A stretch of 64,000 nt of DNA from Shewanella polaris (GTDB taxonomy: Bacteria > Pseudomonadota > Gammaproteobacteria > Enterobacterales > Shewanellaceae), in NCBI RefSeq assembly GCF_006385555.1, contig NZ_CP041036.1, positions 2,728,001 through 2,792,000 on the forward strand, in the 5' to 3' direction. The translations under genes and the position numbers were made by a program. How positions within the stretch are numbered: the stretch's first letter is position 1; every line of letters begins with the position of its first letter. The notes beneath the pieces were generated by a model. The model had not been told where the DNA came from. It ran no database searches and worked only from the letters and a program-made list of their open reading frames with translations. This document shows positions 54,763-63,681 of this stretch, in pieces.

Positions 54763-55602
54763 ATGAAACTAAATACAATTGATTACCTTGCACCAGATAG
54801 TGCTGAGCGCTTTGTTGAATCTCTTCGTGAAACGGGCTTTGGGGTATTATCAAACCACCCTATTCAAAAGCAACTTGTCGAAGATATTTATAAAGAATGG
54901 TACAGTTTCTTTCAATCCGAACAAAAACATGACTTTTTGTTTAAAGCAGAAACTCATGATGGTTTTTTCCCAGCATCGATTTCTGAAACAGCCAAAGGCA
55001 ACAACGTAAAAGATATCAAAGAATATTATCACGTGTATCCTTGGGGCCGTATTCCTGATTCATTAAAAGCAAATATTCTTGCCTATTATGAACATGCCAA
55101 TGCCTTAGCATCAGAGTTACTTAGCTGGATTGAGCAATACACTCCACCAGAAGTGGCTGTTAAATATACTATTCCGTTACCAGACATGATTGCCCAAAGC
55201 CAACAAACTTTATTGCGAATTTTACATTACCCACCAATGCAAGGTGATGAAGAAATGGGGGCTATTCGTGCTGCAGCACATGAAGATATTAATCTCATCA
55301 CCTTATTACCTGCAGCAAATGAACCAGGGTTACAAGTTAAAACCCAAAGCGGTGAATGGATTGATGTTCCCAGTGACTTTGGCAGTATCATTATTAACAT
55401 CGGTGACATGTTGCAAGAAGCTTCAGGTGGTTACTTCCCGTCGACATCTCACCGAGTCATTAATCCTGAAGGTGCTGATAAAACTAAGTCTCGAATTTCA
55501 CTACCTTTATTTTTACACCCCAATCCAGAAGTGGTGTTATCTGAGCGCTACACAGCCAACAGTTACTTAATGGAAAGATTACGTGAGTTAGGCGTTATTT
55601 AA
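54763..55602 (+). CDS. 2-oxoglutarate/Fe(II)-dependent oxygenase, isopenicillin N synthase-like
   Basis: The 279-residue protein has the IPNS-type N-terminal block (ETGFGVLSNHPI) and the double-stranded beta-helix. Iron ligands are in AAHEDINLITLL (His-x-Asp) and in STSHRVINPEG (His). The 2-oxoglutarate arginine is in KSRISLPLFLHP. The frame extends up to 54700, but the ATG at 54763 gives the family start. The substrate is unknown. It is a single gene ending in a clear terminator. Confidence 0.87.
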   Translation: MKLNTIDYLAPDSAERFVESLRETGFGVLSNHPIQKQLVEDIYKEWYSFFQSEQKHDFLFKAETHDGFFPASISETAKGNNVKDIKEYYHVYPWGRIPDSLKANILAYYEHANALASELLSWIEQYTPPEVAVKYTIPLPDMIAQSQQTLLRILHYPPMQGDEEMGAIRAAAHEDINLITLLPAANEPGLQVKTQSGEWIDVPSDFGSIIINIGDMLQEASGGYFPSTSHRVINPEGADKTKSRISLPLFLHPNPEVVLSERYTANSYLMERLRELGVI

Positions 55603-55621
55603 TCTGATTTGCATAGATACC

Positions 55622-55645
55622 AAGCGCCTTAGGGCGCTTTTTTTA
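55622..55645 (+). terminator. Intrinsic terminator of the oxygenase gene
   Basis: aagcgcc-tta-gggcgctttttttatg: a 7-bp stem and seven T, 19 bp past the stop. Confidence 0.85.
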
Positions 55646-55734
55646 TGCTTTTAGTTATCTAACAAGGTACAATATGCCCATTATATTGATTAGATTTTTT
55701 TCTTCGTTCTAGCATTCGATTATAAGGCAACATC

Positions 55735-56676
55735 ATGGCAATTCAGTGGTATCCAGGACACATGCACAAAGCACGTAAAGAGATTGAAGAGGCAATGCCT
55801 CAAGTGGATCTCGTTATTGAAGTGCTAGATGCACGTATTCCCTACAGCAGTGAAAATCCTATGGTGTCGCAACTCCGTGGTGATAAACCTTGTATTAAAT
55901 TGCTCAATAAATCTGATTTAGCCGATCCTGAAGTCACTGCTCGGTGGATTGAATACTTAGAGCGTGAACAAGGCGTTCAGGCATCAGCAATCACCACTTT
56001 ACAACCAGGAATGGTAAGAAGTATTCCAGATCTTTGCCGTAAACTTGTGCCGCATCGTGACACCATGGAAAAAGACATCCGTACCATGATAATGGGTATT
56101 CCTAACGTCGGTAAATCTACAATTATTAATACGTTAGCAGGCCGAACTATTGCCAAAACTGGTAATGAACCCGCGGTCACCAAAAATCAGCAGCGTATTA
56201 ATTTACGTAACGGAATTGTGCTGTCTGATACTCCAGGGATTTTATGGCCGAAAGTGGATAATGAAGCCAGCAGTTATAGACTTGCTGTCACCGGCGCAAT
56301 CAAAGATACCGCGATGGAATATGAAGACGTAGCCATGTTCGCTGCCGATTACTTTCTTAAAGCTTATCCTGACGAAATTTGTGAACGATATAAGCTTAAA
56401 TCGCTACCAGCTACCGATATTGAATTACTCGAAGCCATTAGTCGATCTCGCGGAGCACTTCGTCCTGGCGGACGAGTTGATTACCATAAAGTGTCAGAAC
56501 TATTACTGCATGAATACCGTTCAGGGAAAATCGGCTTATTAAGCCTTGAAACTCCCGAAATGGCTGAAAAAGAAAAAACTGAAGTGGCACGTAAGATGGC
56601 TGAAAAAGAAGCCTTGAAGCAACAAAAGATTGAGCAAGAAAAGTTAAAACGTTCTGGCAAGCGTCATAACGATTAA
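55735..56676 (+). CDS. ylqF: Ribosome biogenesis GTPase YlqF (RbgA)
   Basis: The 313-residue protein is a circularly permuted GTPase. Its motifs occur in the order G4 (LLNKSDLAD), G1 (IMGIPNVGKSTIINTLAG), G3 (LSDTPGILWP). The N-terminus IQWYPGHMHKARKEIEEAMP is typical of YlqF. It acts in late assembly of the 50S subunit. The C-terminus is basic and helical (KEALKQQKIEQEKLKRSGK), fit for rRNA contact. It is a monocistronic gene. Confidence 0.95.
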   Translation: MAIQWYPGHMHKARKEIEEAMPQVDLVIEVLDARIPYSSENPMVSQLRGDKPCIKLLNKSDLADPEVTARWIEYLEREQGVQASAITTLQPGMVRSIPDLCRKLVPHRDTMEKDIRTMIMGIPNVGKSTIINTLAGRTIAKTGNEPAVTKNQQRINLRNGIVLSDTPGILWPKVDNEASSYRLAVTGAIKDTAMEYEDVAMFAADYFLKAYPDEICERYKLKSLPATDIELLEAISRSRGALRPGGRVDYHKVSELLLHEYRSGKIGLLSLETPEMAEKEKTEVARKMAEKEALKQQKIEQEKLKRSGKRHND

Positions 56677-56765
56677 CTTTGTGCATAGTTAGTTTGGTAA
56701 TAACTCTTTTAGAATGACAATATTAGTTGTTAGTTTTAGTGATTAGTTACATACACCATATTTAA

Positions 56766-57263
56766 TCAAAGTCTATTTTTGGCAGCAACCAGTTGAGCAG
56801 CTAACGCTGTAAGACTGGCTTCAAGTAAATCGATGACCAATTCAAACCCCATCTCACCGCCATAATAAGGATCAGGCACCTCCTGCTCCTCACTGTCAGC
56901 GAACGCCAAAATCAAATGTAATTTATATTGATAATCTGTAGGACAACGCTCAAGCAAATCAGCTAAATTTGCTTCATCAGCAGCCAATATAAGATCAAAA
57001 TCTTCAAAATCACTATTGCTGACTTGCCTTGCTTTCATACCCGAAAAATCTAATCCGCGTTTAACCCCGGCAACGACGCTACGATGATCAGGTGCATTAC
57101 CCTTGTGATAAGCCATGGTTCCAGCTGAGTCGATATTAAGTTGTAAATTATGTCTCTCTGCCTGTTGTTTAAATACTGCCTCCGCAGTGGGAGAGCGACA
57201 TATATTACCCATACAGACGAATAGCACGGAGTTTATTTTTGCTAGATAAACATCTTTAATCAT
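56766..57263 (-). CDS. Low molecular weight protein tyrosine phosphatase
   Basis: The 165-residue protein has the phosphatase loop FVCMGNICRSPTAEAVF (C-x5-R-S) and the acid loop VPDPYYGGEMGFE. The first ten residues, MIKDVYLAKI, are extra compared with Wzb. It lacks a nearby Wzc/capsule locus, so it may be a housekeeping phosphatase like YfkJ. It is convergent with ylqF and separate from ligE. Confidence 0.92.
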   Translation of the reverse strand: MIKDVYLAKINSVLFVCMGNICRSPTAEAVFKQQAERHNLQLNIDSAGTMAYHKGNAPDHRSVVAGVKRGLDFSGMKARQVSNSDFEDFDLILAADEANLADLLERCPTDYQYKLHLILAFADSEEQEVPDPYYGGEMGFELVIDLLEASLTALAAQLVAAKNRL

Positions 57264-57396
57264 TCATTGCGCCTTAATCACTCAAAATCATCACATTAGA
57301 AACTAAATGGTGATGAATATAATCAAACTTACAAGGTTAATCAGAATATGATCTCTAAATCAAAACCGACTATAGTGTGCTTATCAGACAAACGAA

Positions 57397-58245
57397 TTAT
57401 TGTTTAGGCCTTTCACGCAAAAATGTGGCAAACCTTGGTGTGCCTTTTTGAGTTAAGCCTAAATATTGATAGGTAATGGTAGATCCTATTAAAGGTGGAT
57501 TCTCTCGTTGTTTATCACTTAGACCACTACCTACATTGAACACTATGCCAGAAGATGTTTTTACGACCAAAGCTCCCAACATGCCACGATATTTACCTTT
57601 CCCTTGTGTATGGCCAATCACTATCGCTTCAGCATCATATTTTGGTTTTAGTTTAACAATATATTCACTACGACCAACGGCATAATAAGCTTGCTGATAA
57701 TGTAACATCAATCCTTCACCGCCAGCATTAACGACAGAATCGAGCTGTGAAAATAGAGCTTCAGCTGAAGCCACTGTATCCTGCTTAATAACCTGTAAAT
57801 GTTTAGAGTTCGCACTTTTTACCAACATTTTCATCGCTAAATAGCGTTCAATAAAAGGGCCAGAATGCTGTGGCAAATCAAACATCATAAACTTAACTTC
57901 CTGCCAGTCTTCTTCAGGGACTTGTTGGCGTCGAACTAAGGCCGAAATCTGTTCAAAATGGTTACGGCCCAGCCAAAGTTCACCGTCAATAGCGACATTA
58001 GGGAACCCAATGATAAATGAGTCAGGTAATACTATGTTTCGGCCACTGCGAGTCAACATTCTTTTGCCATCCCAATAACCCCGAACGCCGTCAAGTTTTT
58101 CGCTGACTAAATACTTAGATATCTCTATATCAGGATCATATTGAGTTGCTAATTGAATGGGAGGTGTGGGTAAAACTTCACAGTGTGTGGGGAAACAATA
58201 TAGTCCAAATAATATCAAAAATATAAAATAGATTATCTTACTCAT
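57397..58245 (-). CDS. ligE: ATP-dependent DNA ligase with signal peptide (LigE type)
   Basis: The 282-residue protein has a signal peptide (FIFLILFGLYCFPTHCEV) followed by a minimal ATP-dependent ligase. The adenylation lysine is in SEKLDGVRGYWDGK; other nucleotidyltransferase motifs are LTRSGR, IDGELWLGR, MFDLP, GEGLMLH and IVKLKPKYDAEA. The OB domain ends GLTQKGTPRFATF. No DNA-binding domain is fused. Such LigE enzymes are expected to be exported, perhaps acting on DNA during uptake. The ATG at 58245 has AAGGA six bases before it. Confidence 0.92.
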   Translation of the reverse strand: MSKIIYFIFLILFGLYCFPTHCEVLPTPPIQLATQYDPDIEISKYLVSEKLDGVRGYWDGKRMLTRSGRNIVLPDSFIIGFPNVAIDGELWLGRNHFEQISALVRRQQVPEEDWQEVKFMMFDLPQHSGPFIERYLAMKMLVKSANSKHLQVIKQDTVASAEALFSQLDSVVNAGGEGLMLHYQQAYYAVGRSEYIVKLKPKYDAEAIVIGHTQGKGKYRGMLGALVVKTSSGIVFNVGSGLSDKQRENPPLIGSTITYQYLGLTQKGTPRFATFLRERPKQ

Positions 58246-58251
58246 ATGCAA

Positions 58252-58563
58252 TCCTTGCGATAGTTGAGATCCTTTAAGTACTGACTTACCTTAGCGGTAC
58301 ATTTTTAACGGCACATAATGTATTTATTAATAAAAATTAATATATGCCTTTCGACACTCGTAATTTATCTGCTTTTCTACAATCGAGCATCAAACTTTCA
58401 TTATCCTAACAACGTTAAAATGGACACAGCAAAGCCTAGTACATTCGAATGGATTGTCCACCCAAAACTTCAACCCAAAATGATATACAACATTTGAGAT
58501 AATTTACTGCTGGAAGCATATGAACGGAATGTTACAATCTACAGAATTAAAATCAAAAAGATA
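58252..58563. other. Intergenic between ligE and dgkA
   Basis: The 312 bp must hold the divergent promoters of ligE and dgkA. No gene, repeat or clear site is seen. Confidence 0.55.
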
Positions 58564-58944
58564 ATGAGCCAAATGAAACCAGAGAACAATCATGGTCTAA
58601 AACGCGTATTTCGAGCTACAGGGTTTTCAATATTAGGTCTAAAGTCAGCATGGAAAAACGAAGCGGCATTTAGACAAGAAACAGTGCTTGCTTGCCTAAT
58701 GCTACCCGTTGCACTGCTACTCAACATCAGCAGTACTGAACGTATTTTACTTATTATGGCCGTGTTAATTGTATTGATTGTTGAATTATTGAACTCAGCT
58801 ATTGAAGCGGTAGTTGATCGGGTTGGTGATGAGATCCACCCACTCAGTGGACAGGCAAAAGATATTGCGTCAGCAGCAGTCTTTATCAGTTTAGTATTGT
58901 GCGCGTTCACATGGGGTATCATCATTTGGCCATTACTGTCTTAA
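58564..58944 (+). CDS. dgkA: Diacylglycerol kinase
   Basis: The 126-residue inner-membrane enzyme phosphorylates diacylglycerol. It has the conserved segment ELLNSAIEAVVDRVGDEIHP with the catalytic Glu and Asn, a typical N-terminal amphipathic part (GLKSAWKNEAAFRQE) and three membrane helices. It is convergent with hdfR, 16 bp apart. Confidence 0.96.
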   Translation: MSQMKPENNHGLKRVFRATGFSILGLKSAWKNEAAFRQETVLACLMLPVALLLNISSTERILLIMAVLIVLIVELLNSAIEAVVDRVGDEIHPLSGQAKDIASAAVFISLVLCAFTWGIIIWPLLS

Positions 58945-58960
58945 TCGACACCCAAAATAA

Positions 58961-59815
58961 CTAATCGGTGCTTTCATTGAGCGTCAAAATTGAAATAGCT
59001 TTTTCAATATATGCCAGTCGTTCATTTTCGGCCCAATAAGCAGCATACACATGTCGGCGAATACATTTAGCATCATTCACATAAAATAATGTGCGATTAT
59101 CTAACAAGGGTTGAATAAGTGCCTCAGGTAAAAATGCACAACCACCATTATTGAGGATAAAATCCAAGGCCATACGGGCAGAGCTGGTATGTAATACCGG
59201 TATCGGTAACATCGTAAAATCTTGAGCGTGGGTAATATTAAAGGCTGTCCCCCAATCCACTTTAACATAAGGCAAATTAGGTGTTTGAGTTAGATTAACG
59301 TTCTGTTGTTTAGACACTAAGTATAGTTTGACTTGAGCAAGCTTAACCAATGTCACTTCGTCCAATTTAGGGGGATCAAAAGTGATTGCGATATCTAAAG
59401 TGCGTGCTATTAGTTGGCGGTTCATTACCAATGTAGACAAAACATCAGTTCTTAAAGCAACACCTTCTAAGCACAAATGTAATGGCTGTAAAAAGCCTTG
59501 AAAATACGAATCCCAAATATTATTACCAGTAGATAATGTCAATTGAGCGTTGTGCTGTTGGTTTAAAGTAATATCCTGTTTTGCCCTTTCCCAAGCATTA
59601 AGAACCGCTTCAGCGTGACCAAGCATTCTTTCACCTGCAGGTGTTGGTTGAATATTGTTACGTAAGCGCTCAAAAAGTTCTATACCCAAAATATTTTCTA
59701 ATTGTTTTATCCTAAAACTAACAGCGCTTCGAGTGAGATAAAGGTTTTCTGCCGCTTTACCAAAGTGCCTAGTTCGAGATACTTCTAAGAAGGTTTTTAA
59801 TAAATCTGTATCCAT
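58961..59815 (-). CDS. hdfR: LysR-type regulator HdfR
   Basis: The 284-residue protein has the LysR helix-turn-helix in MDTDLLKTFLEVSRTRHFGK and LYLTRSAVSFRIKQLE, then a periplasmic-binding-like effector domain. The N-terminal 90 residues fit HdfR, a regulator of flhDC and other genes in enterobacteria. Divergent maoP, 108 bp away, gives the same arrangement as in E. coli and supports the name. The targets in this genus are unknown. Confidence 0.9.
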   Translation of the reverse strand: MDTDLLKTFLEVSRTRHFGKAAENLYLTRSAVSFRIKQLENILGIELFERLRNNIQPTPAGERMLGHAEAVLNAWERAKQDITLNQQHNAQLTLSTGNNIWDSYFQGFLQPLHLCLEGVALRTDVLSTLVMNRQLIARTLDIAITFDPPKLDEVTLVKLAQVKLYLVSKQQNVNLTQTPNLPYVKVDWGTAFNITHAQDFTMLPIPVLHTSSARMALDFILNNGGCAFLPEALIQPLLDNRTLFYVNDAKCIRRHVYAAYWAENERLAYIEKAISILTLNESTD

Positions 59816-59923
59816 AAAAATTCTTTACCAATAAGGACAAAATATTTTGATTTAAAAAATGATAATACTAGCCAATACTCCAGTTGCAAATCTTTATATC
59901 TCATAATCTGGAAGGTATTAGCC

Positions 59924-60352
59924 ATGTCTCAGCAATCATTTATCAATGCGAAACAAGCTATTGGAGCTCATACCAATGGGACCAATGACAGCTTTCACTC
60001 TTCTAAACGCTTCTATGATGACGTTAATTTCCCTAAAGGATTTAAACGTTGTGGTGACTTTACCAGTAAAGAAGCGGATTTGCTTGAACAACACGGTCAA
60101 GCAATGAAAAATTTGGCTGAAGGTAGTCAAATTCCATGTAACGTTGATGAAGATCAATTTGTACAAGTTTCCCAAGGTAAATTGCCCGCCTCAACCGCAA
60201 TGGAATTATTGTGGATTAAATATTGTCGCTTAGCAAAAGGCAAACCCTTTTATGCTGTTGTAGGCACGATTCATACTCCCTCTAGCGCTAAAGTCGAAAT
60301 AGAATTTGACGATATTGAAAGTGATGCATCTGACACCGATGAAGCTGAATAG
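59924..60352 (+). CDS. maoP: Macrodomain Ori organisation protein MaoP (DUF413)
   Basis: The 142-residue protein belongs to the DUF413/MaoP family: FHSSKRFYDDVNFPKGFKRC, GDFTSKEADLLEQHGQAM and WIKYCRLAKGKPFYAVVG. In E. coli MaoP acts with the nearby 17-bp site maoS to organise the Ori macrodomain. The intergenic stretch towards hdfR (59816-59923) is where such a site would be; I could not identify it. The acidic tail FDDIESDASDTDEAE is longer than in E. coli (112 residues). Confidence 0.9.
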   Translation: MSQQSFINAKQAIGAHTNGTNDSFHSSKRFYDDVNFPKGFKRCGDFTSKEADLLEQHGQAMKNLAEGSQIPCNVDEDQFVQVSQGKLPASTAMELLWIKYCRLAKGKPFYAVVGTIHTPSSAKVEIEFDDIESDASDTDEAE

Positions 60353-60799
60353 ATTCAATATTTAAGCAACCAAAGCAATCGCTTACAATGCATAACAATT
60401 AGTTCACAACTACCTAAAAGTAGAGTCTATTATTTACTCTACTTTTAGGTGCATTTGGCCAAAATATCATTCTATATTTTCTCTATTTATTCACAACTCA
60501 CTGTCACATCACACTTTGACACTAAAATGGGTACTTTTACGTGTTTGAGCTCAAACTACCAATGAAAACTTGATTTAGCACAACAACTCGCTACAAAAAC
60601 TTCACATTTAATGACAAAGTGCTAGTATGTATATCGAACTGTTTGTCCTATTTATCCTGGTCTATTGTTTATGTTGATGCATTTAACATCCCTTTTTGGA
60701 TATCATCGTTACATAAATTAGGTATCAGATACGACAACAGCATCATATGAAGACGCATATCTTGTGACACTAGTAAAAAAGAATAAATGCGGAGTTTCA
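60353..60799. other. Intergenic between maoP and the barrel gene
   Basis: The stretch has one strong inverted repeat (60412-60450) and AT-rich DNA beyond. No gene is seen. Confidence 0.55.
60412..60450. repeat. Perfect 14-bp inverted repeat
   Basis: acctaaaagtagag and ctctacttttaggt with an 11-nt AT-rich loop. It lies 60 bp past maoP. No run of T follows, so it is a weak candidate for a terminator; it might instead protect the mRNA end. Confidence 0.6.
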
Positions 60800-61708
60800 A
60801 TGATTAAACCTTTTTTTTGTATTGCCATAATGTTATTTGGTACTCAGACGGCGATTTCAGCTCAGAGCCAGAGTGACCATTCATCAACAACAGATAAATA
60901 CACCATAGACATAGGTGTGTTTTATGCTAACTCCGATTCAAATATGGCTGTCACAAATCCTAAAAATGGTGGTATTTTTCTAATAGATTTTGAAGATGAA
61001 TTTTTACTCGCTGAAGAACAATACCTACCCTACTTTGAATTTACCTACGAATTTAATCAACGACATAAACTTTTCATCGATTGGAAATCCTTAGATCGCG
61101 AAGCTAATAACAACTCAATAAGTCAGGACTTTATCCTTGAAGATATTGACGGTCAGGACTATTTGATTGAAACAGGAGCAGCCCTCAATACCGAATTCAA
61201 CATTGATATATTACGTATCGGCTACGGTTATGATATTTGGCAAGGATCAAATTATGCAGTAGGAGTTTCCGTGGGTTTACACACTATGTTTGTCGAAATT
61301 GAATTTCAGGGAAATATAGGCACATGTGCGCTAGATTCAAGCTTAACAAGTCAATGTAGTAATGTGGTCGCTACACCAAACGTCGTTGATTACAGCGTTA
61401 CTGCACCATTACCAAATTTAGGCGTTTATGGTTCTTACGAGTTTTATCCAGATTTAACATTTTCTGCACATGCACAATATTTTACCATTAAATATGACGA
61501 TGTTGACGGGTCGTTAATCGATGTCCGTTTAGGTGTTGAAGCAAAAATTTGTGACAACTGGTCACTGAAACTAGCCTACAATTATTATGATGTTGATATC
61601 TCAATAGAAAAACAACGTAGAATAAATGATAATAATATAAAAACTTTTGATCACAATATTAACTACAGTTTTACAGGCCCCATGTTTGCTATTTCTTATG
61701 CATTTTAG
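60800..61708 (+). CDS. Outer-membrane beta-barrel protein
   Basis: The 302-residue protein has a signal peptide (FCIAIMLFGTQTAISAQ) and alternating hydrophobic strands ending in ISYAF, the aromatic end used for barrel insertion. Typical strands are YTIDIGVFYANS, YFEFTYEFNQRHKLFIDWKS and WSLKLAYNYYDVDI. Four glycine-turn loops are rich in Asp and Asn. There are two cysteines (TCALDSSLTSQC) that may form a disulfide in an extracellular loop. I start at the ATG at 60800 with GGAG upstream; the frame could extend 12 codons earlier. The function is unknown; an OmpW- or OmpA-like role is a guess. Confidence 0.72.
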   Translation: MIKPFFCIAIMLFGTQTAISAQSQSDHSSTTDKYTIDIGVFYANSDSNMAVTNPKNGGIFLIDFEDEFLLAEEQYLPYFEFTYEFNQRHKLFIDWKSLDREANNNSISQDFILEDIDGQDYLIETGAALNTEFNIDILRIGYGYDIWQGSNYAVGVSVGLHTMFVEIEFQGNIGTCALDSSLTSQCSNVVATPNVVDYSVTAPLPNLGVYGSYEFYPDLTFSAHAQYFTIKYDDVDGSLIDVRLGVEAKICDNWSLKLAYNYYDVDISIEKQRRINDNNIKTFDHNINYSFTGPMFAISYAF

Positions 61709-61724
61709 CCTTCGTTTATTCAAT

Positions 61725-61752
61725 AAAAAGCATCTTATGATGCTTTTTTTGT
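61725..61752 (+). terminator. Intrinsic terminator of the barrel gene
   Basis: aaaagcatc-ttat-gatgcttttttt: 9-bp stem and U tract about 17 bp past the stop. Confidence 0.85.
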
Positions 61753-61841
61753 GATTGGCAAAATGATAATGTCCTATTATTTATTTTACTATACTAAATT
61801 CATCTTAATGTCTTTTCATTGTCCTGCTCACGAGGCACTTA

Positions 61842-62867
61842 ATGTCTAACACCTTATTGCAAACCGCTGCTGCTAATTTAAAAAAAGCGGTGCCGTTAAT
61901 GTTAAAATACAAAATCCCCACTACACCAACAAATTATGCACTTTGGTATGCTTATGTCGGTGAGCAAAATCCATTACTTAACCAAGAATTGGATACCGCA
62001 GTCAAACAGAATCAAACTTATTCACCCGTGACCAGTGAATTATTATACCGAAAGCATGTGGCAGATCCGGTTGAGCTTAATGTGCGTGATATGCGCAAAA
62101 ACCTTGATGCTATGGTATGCGAATTATCTCAATCACTTAAAGATACTAATTTAGACACCGAAACCTTTCAAACTCAAATAGAGAAAGATTTTAAAAAATT
62201 AAATGACCTTGAAAACCAAGGCTTCTCACTCGAACAAGTCATCGGTGTTATTAGAAGTATTGTTAAAGAATCATCTAACATTCGTTCCAGTACCGAGAGT
62301 TTTACTGAACAGTTACAAAAAGCCCAATCCGAAATTAATATTCTCAAAACTCGCTTAGCAGAGTCCGAAAAAGACATGTTATTTGATGCATTAACTAATG
62401 TATTAAATCGCCGCGCATTTGACCACGACATTGAAGCACAAGTCAGTTTATCTCCTGCTGGAACATGTTTGATTATCATTGATATCGACCACTTTAAAGT
62501 ATTCAACGATACCTTTGGTCATCAACTTGGTGACTTAGTCTTGAAAACAGTCGCAAAACGGATTCAAGAAGCTTGCCGCGACGGGATTAAACTGTATCGT
62601 TTTGGTGGTGAAGAGTTCGCCATTATTGTACCAAGTAGCCAGTTTAGAGTAGCCAGACAGCTAGCAGAAGGGATTCGAAGAGCACTAGAGAAACTCAGTG
62701 TTAAAGATAGGCGTAGTGACAAAGTCATCGACTCAATTACCGCCTCTTTTGGCGTATGTGAGTGGAAGCCGAAACAAAATGTATCCCAGTTGATTGAAGC
62801 AACAGATAAGTTACTCTACGAAGCAAAGCGTTTGGGTCGTAACAGAGTGATGCCAATCGCAAATTAA
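61842..62867 (+). CDS. Diguanylate cyclase, cytoplasmic
   Basis: The 341-residue protein makes cyclic di-GMP. The C-terminal GGDEF domain (about residues 180-340) starts DALTNVLNRRAFDHDI and has the active motif FGGEEF at residues 254-259. The product-inhibition RxxD site is absent: the position reads CRDGIK. The N-terminal 170 residues are helical with no membrane segment, starting TLLQTAAANLKKAVPLMLKY, a pattern shared by several cytosolic cyclases of Pseudomonas and Shewanella. A coiled coil (TEQLQKAQSEINILKTRLAE) precedes the cyclase. Signals controlling it are unknown. Confidence 0.93.
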   Translation: MSNTLLQTAAANLKKAVPLMLKYKIPTTPTNYALWYAYVGEQNPLLNQELDTAVKQNQTYSPVTSELLYRKHVADPVELNVRDMRKNLDAMVCELSQSLKDTNLDTETFQTQIEKDFKKLNDLENQGFSLEQVIGVIRSIVKESSNIRSSTESFTEQLQKAQSEINILKTRLAESEKDMLFDALTNVLNRRAFDHDIEAQVSLSPAGTCLIIIDIDHFKVFNDTFGHQLGDLVLKTVAKRIQEACRDGIKLYRFGGEEFAIIVPSSQFRVARQLAEGIRRALEKLSVKDRRSDKVIDSITASFGVCEWKPKQNVSQLIEATDKLLYEAKRLGRNRVMPIAN

Positions 62868-62966
62868 CCTTTCTGCTAATATCAATTGATTGTTCGCCCA
62901 CTTTTGCATGCTCATACTGAAAAGCTAACAGCAGAAAAAGTTGGGCTTAATATTTTCTACTGCGGA

Positions 62967-63677
62967 TTATTTCGGTAATTGCAGATAAGCAGCGGCATTA
63001 TCCGCTGTAGCCGCTTTTAAATGAGGCACATAACCTAAAAATGGTCCCTGCATCATTTGCTGTAAACTGTTGAGGTTGTCGTCAATAAAAGCCATTTCAA
63101 TATCGACTTGATTCGCCACCCACCCTGCTATCGTTAATCCGTCGGCCAGTACCGCCTCTTGAGTTAACAATGCATGGTTTAAACAGCCTAACTTCATGCC
63201 TACAACTAAAATAACACCAACGTTAGCTGCCGCCAGTTGACCTTGAATTAGTCGAGATTTTTGTAGCTTGGCCTGCAATAATTTAACGGTATCAGACAAA
63301 AACTCACCATTACCTAATGGTAAACGCCAACCACCAGCGCCTTCAATTAATGCAAAATCAGCTTGTTGCATCGCCGGATGATACATAGCATCAAGTACTG
63401 TTTGTGCCGTTAAAATCTGATTAACTTGTTTAGCGGCAATGTGCGGTGCAATAGCAGGCTCAAAACAAATAGGATTAATCGCCGAATATGGCAAATCCAT
63501 GTTCGACTGCGCAATTAGCATTAAAGCATCACTGTTACGCAATCCTGCGTCGGTGGGAACACATCCTGAAGCTATCGGTTTAAAACCACATTTATCGCCT
63601 TGGGCTTTAGCTAAAAGAGCTGCCGAAATTAAGGTTTTACCACTGTCAGTATCGGTTCCTGTCACAAAATATAGCAT
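62967..63677 (-). CDS. bioD: Dethiobiotin synthetase
   Basis: The 236-residue enzyme closes the ureido ring of dethiobiotin from DAPA, carbon dioxide and ATP. The P-loop is FVTGTDTDSGKTLISAALL, the Lys-Pro motif GFKPIASGC and the third ATP-binding stretch ALIEGAGGWRLPL. I choose the ATG at 63677 with GAGG upstream, which gives the usual N-terminus; the frame could extend 11 codons earlier. It starts 5 bp after the stop of bioC. Confidence 0.94.
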   Translation of the reverse strand: MLYFVTGTDTDSGKTLISAALLAKAQGDKCGFKPIASGCVPTDAGLRNSDALMLIAQSNMDLPYSAINPICFEPAIAPHIAAKQVNQILTAQTVLDAMYHPAMQQADFALIEGAGGWRLPLGNGEFLSDTVKLLQAKLQKSRLIQGQLAAANVGVILVVGMKLGCLNHALLTQEAVLADGLTIAGWVANQVDIEMAFIDDNLNSLQQMMQGPFLGYVPHLKAATADNAAAYLQLPK

Positions 63678-63681
63678 AGCG

